A DNA stretch of 64,000 nucleotides from assembly GCA_037954235.1 (NCBI GenBank), contig JBBMOA010000001.1:19114643-19178642 (forward strand), written 5' to 3'. The translations under genes were made by a program, and so were the position numbers. Below, in pieces: positions 21,965-32,099 of this stretch (position 1 is the first letter of the stretch; every line of letters starts with the position of its first letter). The notes under the pieces were generated by a model. The model saw only the letters and a program-made list of their open reading frames with translations, did not search any database and had not been told where the DNA came from. Source of the stretch: Aulostomus chinensis (Eukaryota > Chordata > Actinopteri > Syngnathiformes > Aulostomidae).

Positions 21965-22036
21965 AGGCCCCACTGAGGTTTGAACTGGGATCACTGGATT
22001 CAGAGTCCAGAGTGCTCACCATTCCACCATGGAACC
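21965..22036 (-). tRNA. tRNA-Gln (CTG)-like, T-stem mismatches
   Basis: A 72-nt Gln-type tRNA: anticodon loop CTCTGAA gives CTG, and the acceptor pairs throughout by using G-U pairs. The T stem CCCAG/CTCAG has two mismatches and the T-loop is TTCAAAC. The D loop also differs (GGTGGAATGGTGAGC). It may be a weakened gene or an early pseudogene. No nearby oligo-T. Confidence 0.55.
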
Positions 22037-22110
22037 ATCAAAGAGGAAACGTGTGAGACAAACTATGGCACTAATCATGTACGAGGGACTGCAGTGGTTT
22101 TCTGGATCTA

Positions 22111-22320
22111 ATTTCCACAAACAAATGATGATTTGGGGAAAGGTCTGACAAAGTCTGACAAACATACCCTGATTTTTTCACAAACAAATGATGATTTAGG
22201 GAAAGGTCTGACAAAGTCTGACAAACCTACCCTGATTTTTTCACAAACAAATGATGATTTGGGGAAAGGTCTGACAAACAGACCCTGATTTTTTCACAAA
22301 CAAATGATGATTTTTAGACA
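22111..22320. repeat. ~63-bp tandem repeat, 3.5 copies
   Basis: Direct copies of ACAAACAAATGATGATTTGG, then GGAAAGGTCTGACAAA and CCCTGATTTTTTC. One unit lacks the duplicated AGTCTGACAAA. Confidence 0.9.
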
Positions 22321-23019
22321 GTGACACAGGGCTCTTATTTTGGAGGGCCATCAGGATGTGAAATATCCCAGACCTCTGAGATCAGAGCTTTCACTTTGAT
22401 CTCAGGGTCCTGAATTTGGAGGTTCCTTCTTTGGTCTCCAAGTTCTAACTCCCATCTGACTGAATCCTTTTTTTAATGAGCTCCTCAGACCCTGATGATG
22501 TCAGGAAGAAATCCAGACATTCAGTTCTCATCTCAGCTGTTCTGACTGAGACGTCAAGCAGTCTGGAAAAAAGTGTTATGACCCAAAGTGGGACCTTTAC
22601 AGGAGCTAACAAAGTGTCTTTTTTCCTAAACTACTTGAGGAACTGGTTAAACCAGTAAAATATGCATTTCTGTGTGCAGACCAGTGGGGAGCCTGGGTGA
22701 GTGGAAGGATGTTTACCACCAACACAGAACCCAGACTTTAGTCATGTGATGAGATGGAGACTCTGATGATGAAGTTAATGGACAAAATGTGACTTGAAAG
22801 AAAACACATTCCTTCAGCAGACTTTGATCCAACATTGTAGTTAGAGTTTGGTGGCTGCTCCATGTTGGAGGAAACCAGGCGATGTTGGGACATCACAGGG
22901 AAGCTCCTTTGCCTCCTCTGCTGCCAGTTCAACCACTCACTCCCATCAGTGGAGAGCAGCTTCAACTGGGTTTGGAATTTACCACTGTGGATGCATAGGA
23001 ATGTTGAGAAAATGTCCTT

Positions 23020-23102
23020 TGTCAGAAGTGGAATTCAAACCCACGCCTCCAGGAGAGACTGTGGCCTGAACGCAGCGCCTTAGACCGCTCGGCCATCCTG
23101 AC
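23020..23102 (-). pseudogene. tRNA-Leu (CAG) pseudogene
   Basis: Direct duplicate of 20,713-20,795. It carries an anticodon-stem mismatch (from CTGTGGCC on plus) and a B box changed to GGTTTGAATTC. A TTTT run is still present downstream. Confidence 0.8.
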
Positions 23103-23210
23103 AGAAACTGAAAGTTGCAGACTGTAATATGAAATGAATTAATTCACTGACAAAGTAGAATTTTTGTTAACATTAAACACACAGTCTGTGTTCATGGCAG
23201 GAAGAAATGA

Positions 23211-23212
<2 letters not shown>

Positions 23213-23262
<50 letters not shown>
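23213..23262. repeat. (TG)n microsatellite
   Basis: About 25 TG units at the junction between the Leu duplication and a copy of the 11,274-11,467 sequence. Confidence 0.96.
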
Positions 23263-23263
<1 letters not shown>

Positions 23264-23542
23264 AAGTCACAACAAAGTTCTCTCATGACTCTTTACTAGT
23301 AGAGCAGGTCCAGCACCAAACTGCTTCAATGAATCTACACCCAACAATTCTCCACCAGCAGCACATCCTGCAACAGTGGTGATGAAAACCTTCCTTTTAA
23401 CAGGCAGGAACGTCGAGCAGATCCAGGATCAGTGGGGATGGCCTTCTGCTTTGACCGGTGTGGGGAAAGAGAACAGGAGAGCAGGGCAGAGACAAAGACA
23501 GAGAATGCTCTCCTAAAACAAGGACTGTTCAGTCAATGGTAG

Positions 23543-23614
23543 AGCAGAGTGGAGCAGAGGAAGTGTGCTGGGCCCATAACCCAGAGGTCGATGGATCAAA
23601 ACCATCCTCTGCTA
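23543..23614 (+). tRNA. initiator tRNA-Met (CAT)-like, weakened boxes
   Basis: Full 72-nt iMet with a fully paired acceptor stem and intact CAT anticodon arm. The A box reads GGAGCAGAGG instead of GGCGCAGAGG, one D-arm base is AAGTGTGC, and the T-loop is ATCAAAA. No TTTT nearby. Possibly a pseudogene. Confidence 0.5.
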
Positions 23615-23986
23615 GAAGAAGAAAAATAAAATGAACCAGTGTCTTTAGAAATGTGTGTCTGTTAAAAAGAGGTTCATAAGGATTTTGTCTTCCTCCACAA
23701 TCACCAACCATTGTGAGAGTTAACAACAGTCTACTTTCTGACTGAAGCAAAAGTAGACTTCAAAAGGTTTTTCTGATTCAACATAGCAGCTAAATTTCCA
23801 TTTCCATTTCCTGAACAGGACAGGTTAAAAAAAGGGAATGTCATGACTTCCTCTGTATATTAGAATATGAACGACTAAAAATGTTCATGCCCAGTTTTAA
23901 GTTAGAATTAAACTGAAAATACAAAAATCTCAGTGTTGTAAACTGTTTCAAACAAATTCTACTGTTGAACAGTTCAAGTGTTTCTA

Positions 23987-24257
23987 ATTCAGATTCAGAT
24001 TCAGATTCAGATGACTTTATTTATCCCCGAGGGGCAATTAAAGTACGGTACAACTGAGCAGCATGACATTAAAAAACAATAGTAAAAAAGAGGGACATGA
24101 CAGTGGGAATAAATAAGAGAATAAAAATAAGATTAAAGATAAAATACAATAAATATACTACATACAGGATGTACACAATATAAAATGAAGAGTAAGGTGA
24201 CTGGAGTGAGTGAATAAAGTGCAGACAATGTAAACAGTATAAACAGTGTAACAGTGA
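23987..24257 (-). mobile_element. LINE 3' tail insertion (5'-truncated, L2/Rex-like)
   Basis: About 270 bp present only in this copy of the block, precisely interrupting sequence continuous at 9,6xx, 16,53x and 62,00x. On the minus strand it ends GGGGATAAATAAAGTCATCT followed by (GAATCT)n, the typical 3' end of fish L2/Rex-type LINEs. No target-site duplication beyond a base or two is evident. Confidence 0.75.
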
Positions 24258-24796
24258 ATGAAGCTGAATGTGCTCTCTTATACTTTCCTCTATTGGGTTT
24301 CTTTCATGTCCTCCTGAGATCAAAGACAGAATTCTAGCTACAAATATATACACTATCAAAGCCCCCTGATGACATCATCATCAATTCTCTCTTTGATCTG
24401 GAGGCTCTTGCTTTAATCTTGGCTTTGATCTGACTAATGTTTCCTGACAGGTTGCTGTTTCCACTCCAGAGCAACCAGTAGTTGATCCTATCAGACCAGT
24501 CTGATGAACGAAGCTTTTCACTTTACCAGTGGAATCACTGGGAAAAGAAACTCCTCCTGTCAGATGAAGGCTTCACTGTGTTGAGGAGGGTTTGTTCAGA
24601 TGATTCTAGAAGAATAAATCAAAACCTCATCATTGAACATGAACATTAATCACTGATGACTGTTTTAACTGAACCTACTGGATACTGTGGTGCCTGATGA
24701 GGAGACAACTTGGGTACAAAGTTGCAGAAGAGGGTTTTTGGAGGGAGATTAAGATGAGATGGTTTCCAAATCAAATCGGTTGTCACGAAGGAAAGT

Positions 24797-25290
24797 CTGC
24801 ATTAAAACACTTATCAGTATCACTAAAGGAGGAAGAGGAGGAACAAAACATGTGGCACCCTGAGCAGGAGAGAGGAGAACAAGAGGGAGAAGCCATCGTT
24901 AGCTTAGCGTGTTTACAAGGCAGAAAGACTGTTGCTACCAGAATGATGGTCTTCTGAACTTCTGCCAAATAAAGCAATTCGGTATTAATTTTTGGTGGGT
25001 AATTAGTCAACGAAATAAGGAATTAGCAGGGAGGATCACACTTTAGCTAGCACAATGAAGCAAGGCTCTACGTTCAGCAACACAGAAAAAGGAGTTGAGG
25101 TCACAGGCTTCTTGCAACCAAGGTCAAAAATCCAAGACCAAGCCTCCTCCAGAATGAGGGGAGGGGTCAGGGGCAGTTTTCTGCATTGTCTGCAAACTGC
25201 TGTAAATTACAGGAAACCTGAACTTCCACTGTCAATGTATCCAATTGATGAATAATTGTTTGATCTATACATAGATAACTTGTAGTTATT

Positions 25291-25292
<2 letters not shown>
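24797..25292 (+). repeat. fold-back-headed repeat family, copy B (5' truncated)
   Basis: Matches copies A and C from CACTTATCAGTATCACTAAAGG onward but lacks the fold-back head and the internal ~200-bp insertion. It ends at the CA tract where paralogous arms have only (CA)n. The 5' truncation with a shared 3' end suggests retrotransposition. Confidence 0.65.

Positions 25293-25322
<30 letters not shown>
25293..25322. repeat. (CA)n microsatellite
   Basis: About 15 CA units immediately 3' of fold-back repeat copy B. Confidence 0.95.
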
Positions 25323-25327
<5 letters not shown>

Positions 25328-25476
25328 CCTACTGACTAACCCATGTTTTTCTTCACTTAAACCACCACTGGAGTATTGAAAGAGATTGCATGAGACACCA
25401 TCAACTTACATTAAAAACCCCTGACTGCCTTTAATTCCCTCCTGGCTGCAGGAAATTTGACAGATCAGCCCCCATA

Positions 25477-25609
25477 GCGGGCCTGCACGGTGGTGCAATG
25501 GTTAGCACTGTGCCCTCACAGCAAGAAGGTTCCGGGTTCGAGTCCTGGCTCGGGCGCGGGATCTTTCTGTGTAATAATAATAATAAGCAGAAGATGACGA
25601 TGGATGGCC
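25477..25609 (+). repeat. tRNA-headed dispersed repeat, copy 3 (internal deletion)
   Basis: Head and extreme 3' end are kept. About 240 bp of body is replaced by (TAA)4-5, so the copy jumps from TTTCTGTG to AAGCAGAAGATGACG. Confidence 0.8.
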
Positions 25610-26293
25610 CATAGAGTGGAGGTGAGACCACAACCATGCTCTACAATCAATATTTACATCAAACCAGCACCATCTCAACAACTTAACCTGACTAAATATA
25701 TACATGATTCCAGACTACTTCACCAACTCAGTCATACATCCACATAATCATTCAATGAACCTTGCCTGTGATTGTACCCCCTCCCCCATCTGGGAGCAAA
25801 GGTTTGCACCTACAGCTCTTAAGGAGCTTCCTTGGACCGCTCTCCCCTTTTGGCTCCACCCCCTTTAAGGAAACCACCAGGAAGAGGTGAGGACTGACGT
25901 GACGACTGAAACTGCCACATTTACATGAGACAAACTAGATCAACACTAAATACCAGGCCTTGCACAGTGATTACCACTGACTGACACTGGGGTCTTCATT
26001 TTCCACAGGCAGGATGGCCGGTCCCCCTGTGCTTCCCAGGTCCCTCCCTGGAACACATGGCATAGAAAATATTTCACTTGTTTGCTGATTCAATAAACCT
26101 GACCATTAACATGTGTGTGTGCCTCTAATTTACATAAACTGTTAATACCAAGACAAATGCTACCTTCAATTAATCATTCATGTCATGGAACCCTTGGTCT
26201 CCATTACATTGGTCAACCAGAGAAGCTTCAACTGGTGACGCTCATTCAACCATGGTGAAGGTCAACCTCCATTATCTGCTGTGCTCCTTAACA

Positions 26294-26366
26294 GGGGAAT
26301 TAGCTCCAATGGTAGAGCGCTAGCTTAGCATGTGAGAGGTAGAGGGATCGATGCCCTCATTCTCCA
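26294..26366 (+). tRNA. tRNA-Ala (AGC)
   Basis: A 73-nt Ala tRNA: acceptor GGGGAAT pairs fully with ATTCTCC, T stem GAGGG/CCCTC is perfect, and the anticodon loop is TTAGCAT. One anticodon-stem mismatch (A29/G41). A box TAGCTCCAATGG, B box GGGATCGATGCC. No TTTT within 25 nt downstream. Confidence 0.72.
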
Positions 26367-26615
26367 GAATACTTCAGCTTGTTCTGTTGATCAGAGGAGC
26401 TGCTGGGTGATGAATGCTGATGTTTGTCCACTGGTGTGATAAAGTGTCCCCTGTTACTGAGATGTGGATGAACACCTGCTCAGGTCAAAGCTGCAGTCAA
26501 GTCATAACCCTGTAAAGAACCAAATAACAAAAGTTACACTTTACAAGTAGAACAGGTTCAGTTCAACACTCCTTAAATGAATTTACACCCAACAATTCTT
26601 CATGAGCAAGCACAT

Positions 26616-27496
26616 CCTAGCTTAGGCCCAACTTTTCTTGGCGCTCTCCTAGATGCTTGGGAGCTGCTGGGGGAGCGCTAGTTGGGCCTAAGCTAGGAGC
26701 TAAGCTAAGGTGGTCCGCACCTGCTAGTGAGGGCTGGCTAGCTCTCGCAGCTTTTGGTGCAGAGCCGCTGCAGGTCCAATTCAACCTCGCTAAGCCTCAC
26801 CTCCAACACAACAAAAAACTACATTTAACACACTTATCAGTATCACTAAAGGAGGCAGAGGAGGAAGAAAACATGTGGCACTCTGAGCAGGAGAGAGGAG
26901 AACAAGAGGGAGAAGCCATCGTTAGCTTAGCGTGTTTACAAGGCAGAAAGACTGTTGCGACCAGAATGATGGTCTTTTAAACTTCAGCCAAATAAAGCAG
27001 TTAGGTATTAATTTTTGGTGGGTAATTAGTCAACGAAATAAGGAATTAGCAGGGAGGATCACACTTTAGCGAGCACAATGAAGCAAGGCTCTACGTTCAG
27101 CAACACAGAAAAAGGAGTTGAGGTCACAGGCTTCCTGCAACCAAGGTCAAAAATCCAGGACGGACGAAGGGGAGGACGACAAAGACAAAGACACAAGAAA
27201 CAGAGATAATAACCATAAACTCCATAACAACCATAACAAATATAACCATACAGAACATATATAACAAATATAACAAGAAAAGCATTAAAAATATGTCACC
27301 TCTGGTCAAATACCCTGATTTGCATTTGTGTCTCTCAGCATTTTCATTTTCATGTTAAAGCCTCCAGAATGAGGGGAGGGGTCAGGGGCAGTTTTCTGTG
27401 TTGTCTGCAAACTGAATTACAGGAAACCTGAACTTCCACTGTCAGTGTATCCAACTGATGAATAATTGTTTGATCTATACATAGAAAGAGTTATTG

Positions 27497-27499
<3 letters not shown>
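26616..27499 (+). repeat. fold-back-headed repeat family, copy C (most complete)
   Basis: Starts with a perfect 18-bp inverted repeat (26,616-26,633 with 26,680-26,697), with a second inner pairing of GCGCTCTCC with GGGGAGCGC, so the first ~82 bases can fold into a long hairpin. The body is shared with copies A and B and the element runs into a long CA tract. The plus-strand open frame (26,657-26,980) is shared with copy A but has no recognised domain. Confidence 0.7.

Positions 27500-27562
<63 letters not shown>
27500..27562. repeat. (CA)n microsatellite
   Basis: About 31 CA units, the 3' border of fold-back repeat copy C. Confidence 0.96.
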
Positions 27563-27563
<1 letters not shown>

Positions 27564-27689
27564 TTTGTGAAACAACTCAGGAGTCATCAGGTGTTTTACT
27601 CAGAGGGATTCATTCATGATAAATGAGCATGGAGGAGACCCAGTAATCATCAACACAAGCGTCACATGAGCAGGTCACCACCCACTTTT

Positions 27690-28170
27690 ATTGATTGGTT
27701 CTTGTAAGAATCACTCCTAACGCCATCAGGATGTCATTTTTTGTCCTGCCCTGTCTCAACTGTTGGAGCACAACTACAGCCTGAACTCTGCCACTACCTT
27801 ATCCCTCCCTAACATCCTCATACAGACCCACTATCTGGACTAGCCTGACCCCCCTGACCCTCATCAGTCACTCCTAGTGCCTAACACTGGAGGGAATAGG
27901 AGCGTCTGTGAGCTCTGACTGTTGGGATGCACATCCATGTGATGGAAGAGCTGTTTTAAACAGGGAATCATTTGACCTCTTGACCTGTGTGGGCAGGTAC
28001 AGAGGGACGATTCCATCATGAACAATAATATTACTAAACAAATGGGTCTTTAGCTTCTTTCTAAAGGTGTCCACAGCGTCCTCATGTCCAGTGGGAGAGC
28101 GTTCCAGAGTCTAGGAGCTGCAACCTGGAAGGTTCACTCTCCTTCAGTGAGGCTGAATCCCTGTGGTCAG
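27690..28170 (-). pseudogene. LINE reverse-transcriptase C-terminal relic (L2/CR1/Rex-like)
   Basis: On the minus strand, two frames give the conserved end of non-LTR retrotransposon ORF2: an A-A-P-R-L-W-N-A-L-P-L segment near 28,110 and, after a frameshift, D-T-F-R-K-K-L-K-T-H-L-F near 28,040. This pair of motifs is characteristic of the C-terminus of L2/CR1/Rex-type LINEs. An AATAAAA follows near 27,687. Heavily 5' truncated and frameshifted. Confidence 0.7.
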
Positions 28171-28258
28171 GGAGGATAAGGGACCCCACAGGTATCACTA
28201 AAGTGCTTTAGACTGCAAAGCACTCAGCTAATCAAGCTGGGATCAACTGCTGTGGTGA

Positions 28259-29578
28259 TCAAGGTATCATCATATATAACAAACAAAGAAAACAGAGTTG
28301 AGGAAAAGCACACAAAGAAGAAGCTATGAACATGAACAGAACATCTTCTACACCAGATGTCACACGGCTCAGTAGACCTCTGGTTTGACCCCTAGCAGGT
28401 CCAGTCTCCAGGGTGCCCCCATCATTCTGCTTTTCAGTTGCAGGACATGCAGCAGAATCCCATGGCTCCTCTGCAGAAGAACATGTGAGAGCATCTGCTT
28501 GCTCTTCTCTGGCTGGACGTAGGGGAGAGTCTGTTTGCTCTTCTCTGGCTGGACGTAGGGGAGAGTCTGTTTGCTCTTCTCTGGCTGGACGTAGGGGAGA
28601 GTCTGTTTGCTCTTCTCTGGCTGGACGTAGGGGAGAGTCTGCTTGCTCTTCTCTGGCTGGACGTAGTGGAGAGTCTGTTTGCTCTTCTCTGGCTGGACGT
28701 AGGGGAGAGTCTGTTTGCTCTTCTCTGGCTGGACGTAGGGGAGAGTCTGTTTGCTCTTCTCTGGCTGGACGTAGGGGAGAGTCTGCTTGCTCTTCTCTGG
28801 CTGGATGTAGGGGAGAGTCTGTTTGCTCTTCTCTGGCTGGACGTAGGGGAGAGTCTGCTTGCTCTTCTCTGGCTGGACGTAGGGGAGAGTCTGCTTGCTC
28901 TTCTCTGGCTGGACGTAGGGGAGAGTCTGCTTGCTCTTCTCTGGCTGGACGTAGGGGAGAGTCTGCTTGCTCTTCTCTGGCTGGACGTAGGGGAGAGTCT
29001 GCTTGCTCTTCTCTGGCTGGACGTAGGGGAGAGTCTGCTTGCTCTTCTCTGGCTGGACGTAGGGGAGAGTCTGCTTGCTCTTCTCTGGCTGGACGTAGGG
29101 GAGAGTCTGCTTGCTCTTCTCTGGCTGGACGTAGGGGAGAGTCTGCTTGCTCTTCTCTGGCTGGATGTAGGGGAGAGTCTGTTTGCTCTTCAGAAGTTTG
29201 CTGGACCTTCACTTGAAGGTCATGATTTTCCTCTTTCAAACAGCTTTTTAAATCATGAAGATTTCCCAGGATTTCCCACTGAGCACTGTTCCTTTTCTTC
29301 TTTTGTGTTCTCACTGCACATAGAAGACTCTGAACTTCACCGTTCAGACTGTCACACTTTGTGGGGTCCTGGTCCTTCCTTGATTCAAGGTGGGCCAACG
29401 CAGCAGTGAAGGTCTCTTTCTCCTGAGATGCAGTAGAAACTCGTCTCCTCAAACATCCATTTTCTGCCTCTCTCTCCTCACTCTGGGATCTCAGCTGTTC
29501 AAGAGTCGTCTTCTTCTCAGTGAGTTCTTCCCTCATCAGGGAAGAACCCAGCAGAAGAAAATCTGCATCTTGAACCAT
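28259..29578 (-). CDS. coiled-coil protein with nineteen 12-residue repeats, unnamed
   Basis: Uninterrupted 439-codon frame starting at an ATG. Residues ~10-125 are charged, rich in E, K, Q and L, and look like coiled coil. Residues ~131-358 are about 19 tandem 12-mers, E-E-Q-(A/T)-D-S-P-L-(R/H)-P-A-R, encoded by a 36-bp minisatellite. Residues ~405-439 include a hydrophobic stretch that could be a membrane tail. An alternative spliced model fits: a GTAAGT donor at 29,801 ends an upstream exon, an acceptor CAG falls at 29,563-29,565, and exon 2 would start at 29,562 in the same frame. The tract is open on the opposite strand too, because the unit is stop-free, but only the minus frame has a long non-repeat N-terminal part. 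No family recognised. Confidence 0.6.
   Translation of the reverse strand: MVQDADFLLLGSSLMREELTEKKTTLEQLRSQSEEREAENGCLRRRVSTASQEKETFTAALAHLESRKDQDPTKCDSLNGEVQSLLCAVRTQKKKRNSAQWEILGNLHDLKSCLKEENHDLQVKVQQTSEEQTDSPLHPAREEQADSPLRPAREEQADSPLRPAREEQADSPLRPAREEQADSPLRPAREEQADSPLRPAREEQADSPLRPAREEQADSPLRPAREEQADSPLRPAREEQADSPLRPAREEQTDSPLHPAREEQADSPLRPAREEQTDSPLRPAREEQTDSPLRPAREEQTDSPLRPAREEQADSPLRPAREEQTDSPLRPAREEQTDSPLRPAREEQTDSPLRPAREEQADALTCSSAEEPWDSAACPATEKQNDGGTLETGPARGQTRGLLSRVTSGVEDVLFMFIASSLCAFPQLCFLCLLYMMIP
28497..29188. repeat. 36-bp coding minisatellite, about 19 copies
   Basis: Very uniform 36-bp units (CTCTGGCTGGACGTAGGGGA followed by GAGTCTGCTTGCTCTT). Variation is limited to GCTTGC/GTTTGC (the A/T codon on the minus strand), GGATG for GGACG (the R/H codon) and one TAGTGG. 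The unit length is a multiple of three, so copy-number change keeps the reading frame. Confidence 0.97.
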
Positions 29579-29801
29579 GGAAAAGAAAAGACCCGGCCAG
29601 AAACTCAGTAGTATTTAAACACACACTTCTTCAGATTAAATGTCACCCACACGGCTCATCAGCAGTCCAGCTCTCACTTAAAAGAAACGGGGACAGCACG
29701 GGAGCTCAGCATGACTTCTTTTCCCTTTTTTTTTCAGTTGCAACGTAGCGAGGCAGCGGCTAACAAGCTAGCTAACCGCACTCGTTAATGGCAAAACTTA
29801 C

Positions 29802-29928
29802 AGGTTGCTTGCATCCTCTTAAAGCACAGTCCGCAAATCGACCCACAGGAAAAAAGAAAGAAAGGACTCCGGTCTCCGCGCAGAATTAAAAACAGCATCT
29901 GTCTTGCTCTCTTACACCAAAAGCTCAT
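29802..29928 (-). CDS. possible first exon of the coiled-coil gene
   Basis: From ATG at 29,928 to the strong donor at 29,801/29,802 (CCT|GTAAGT). Splicing to the acceptor at 29,562 keeps the frame (phase 1 into phase 2) and would replace the first residues of the long ORF. It could equally be a 5' UTR exon with an alternative ATG at 29,814. This is a model from splice signals only. Confidence 0.35.
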
Positions 29929-29970
29929 TCTAGCTGCAGTGAAATGTCTGCGTGCCGCTACTTCGTTCAA

Positions 29971-30060
29971 GTCCGGAAGAGAGAGAGAGAGCGGAAGGAG
30001 ACCCCTGACCTTGACGCGTCTGATCTGTTACGTTGCGTCAAGTGAACTTCGCATGTCACC
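29971..30060 (-). promoter_or_regulatory. probable promoter of the coiled-coil gene
   Basis: GC-richer stretch immediately upstream of the possible first exon, with two ETS-type cores (TCCGGAAG and GCGGAAGG on plus) around a GA repeat and a TACGTTGCGTCA motif. There is no TATA. This is typical of a housekeeping-type promoter, by inference. Confidence 0.4.
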
Positions 30061-30390
30061 CCAATCTTTTACTACACTTTTTTTTTTATTTTAAAGGCAC
30101 ATTCACATGAAATAAAATACCCTTTTTAACAAATATAATAATTTGTGTATTATTAATGTTTTTAACCTATTTACTGACCCTTTTTAATATTTTTAACCAT
30201 GAACTAATTTATTTATTCCATGTAAAATCATTTTAGGCTATTTATTTAATCAAACTTGATGTTTTTGTATTTATTTATTTAATAAATTGAGGAATCTGGA
30301 CTTTTCCAAATAGAGCCTAGTAACCTGGGTTACAATACCAATTACCATTCACAGTCACAGTCCAACCTACACCTTTGTAATGGCTGTACA
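30061..30390. other. AT-rich spacer, nothing seen
   Basis: AT-rich sequence with repeated TTTATTTATT runs. No gene. Confidence 0.5.
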
Positions 30391-30398
30391 TGATGTCA

Positions 30399-31777
30399 TC
30401 ATAAAAACCCTTCCTCCAGGGAATTGTGAGTCATGTAATGTGCTATAGGGCCGAGTCGCTGTGGTTCTATTCCTTCTACAGCAGCCACGGAAATATGGGG
30501 CGAGGTTTTATCAACCTGAAACAGTGACAAAGCCAAACCTCCAACGTTTGGTAAATAGAAAACACCTTTTGGGGTTCTTGCCAAAGTATCTGAGAACACA
30601 GAGAATTGTGATCCCGTATTTGGGTCTAACAGTTTGAAGCAGGCAACATCTGTTCCTGTCATATCAACATGTAGAGTTACATGGAGGTCTTGTAATCCTG
30701 TTAACCTGGAATGATCTGGCAGGTCTTCTTTTCCTGCTAAGAAATCATCCGTCTGAATCCAGGACACCGTCAGCATCTGATTGAAAAGGAGTACATGAGA
30801 GAATAATACCATCCTGTATTTACAGCCTGTAGCATGTTGAAGAAGCATTCAGAATCATGGTCAGGGACTGTGCTATGAACGCCTTCAGGAGAACAATGAA
30901 TAGTTGCACGCCACTTGGTGAACAAATCCTGACCCAATAGATTACTTGGTGAGTTATCAGTGATTACAAATGGATGCTCTCATGAAATGAGTCCAAATTG
31001 AACTTTGGCTGGTGCTCCAATGGACTTTGCATAGTTGCTCCAGCAATTGCTACTGTTTTTATATTTTCAGAAGTAGGAACTAATCCTACACGGTTAGCAT
31101 CTGACTTATTAATGGTGGAAACTGATGCACCTGTGTCCACTAAGAGTTCAGCAGATTTTCCATCTCCTGATAATTCAACTTTAGGTTCAGCAGTTAAGAG
31201 TTATTTGAGAGCATTCAGTTACAACTTTCTGTTTTTCATTTTCATTGTTGCACACTGGAAGACACTGAAGTGCTGTCCTATTGTTGAGGGGGATGCCACA
31301 GGTTCAGAGGCGGTCCTGGTCTGGGGCCCTGTTGAGTCTGAGGTCTGGGGTGCCAGTTTCCTCTTCCTGTTGGTCTTGGCCTTCAAACCCTCTACCTCTT
31401 CTAGGATACAATCTTCTTCATTAATCGCTTCTTCTCCTTCATCATTTAACACATTTTTGTCCTGGTATCCTAGGTTTCCAGGTTCTAGTTCTTCTTCTAA
31501 ATGCAGGGCTCCATTGAGCAGTGGGAGAGAGTGAGGCAGACAAGTTCTGCTCTCTTTTAGGAAGCTTGGACAGTTCACTAAGTGACGGAACAGGACTTTG
31601 GAGATCATCATTGGCAGCAGCAGCTGCTCAAGCAGAGGTGGAGGACTGAGTAGGTTTGCTATTGGGAGTCTGCTGCTGTAACTGGTAAAAGGTGTTCTCC
31701 TACCAGTCTACATGATCAGTGGAGTCGTTGCATCGAGTCTGTAACCTCAGGTGTTTAGGATCCCATCCTCGTCGCCA
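30399..31777 (-). pseudogene. endogenous retrovirus fragment: leader, gag-like and protease region
   Basis: Internal part of a retrovirus-like element on the minus strand, directly downstream of an LTR and primer-binding site. A protease-like region lies near 30,900-31,190: an active-site triad D-T-G-A and, farther on, an L-L-G-Q-D motif typical of retroviral aspartic proteases. Upstream (31,219-31,611) is an acidic open frame that could be the end of gag. Downstream (30,399-30,848) a further open frame follows. No reverse transcriptase, integrase, envelope or second LTR is present. The frame is interrupted more than once. This is an incapable remnant. Confidence 0.7.
31760..31777 (-). promoter_or_regulatory. 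primer-binding site matching tRNA-Ser (GCT)
   Basis: Eighteen nucleotides on plus are identical to the 3' end of vertebrate tRNA-Ser(GCT) including CCA, so the minus strand is a perfect primer-binding site. It lies 5 nt inside the LTR end. Confidence 0.8.
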
Positions 31778-31782
31778 TTAAT

Positions 31783-32099
31783 TGTGGTCAAGTGGCCCTG
31801 CGTGGGGGGGTCGTCCGGCGGAGCAGTGAACAGAAAGGAGGCGTGGTCTCTTTCTCAAACCTTACACACTTTATTCATGCATGAGAGAGAAGTTACAGCA
31901 CTCATAGAGCATCAGAAGTTCTCTGGTGTTTCTGAGGAACAGTCAGCTATTTATCACCGTGGGGAGGGGACAAACAGATTGGAGGTAGAGTCATGTCACA
32001 TCCAAGGATTCTCAAAATCTCAGAATAGGCGCCCAGGTTGAGGTCAAATAGTTCAGATTATTAAAATTAACACATGCAAACATCAATCTGCCAACCACA
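31783..32099 (-). repeat. endogenous retrovirus 5' LTR (317 bp, probable borders)
   Basis: Borders were chosen from the matching inverted ends TGTGGT and ACCACA and from the adjacent primer-binding site. On the minus strand it has a TATA-like GATAAATAG (31,947-31,955) and, ~75 nt farther, AATAAA (31,870-31,875), the expected U3-R-U5 order. The outer (U3) border is less certain than the U5 border; no matching 3' LTR is in the window. Confidence 0.6.

Noticed and set aside
28413..29409. Long plus-strand ORFs across the 36-bp minisatellite
   Set aside because: They are antisense shadows of a stop-free 36-bp unit. Only the minus frame has long non-repeat ends and a good ATG.
30998..31534. 178-codon plus-strand ORF
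   Set aside because: It is antisense to the retroviral protease and gag-like region, which has recognisable motifs on the minus strand.
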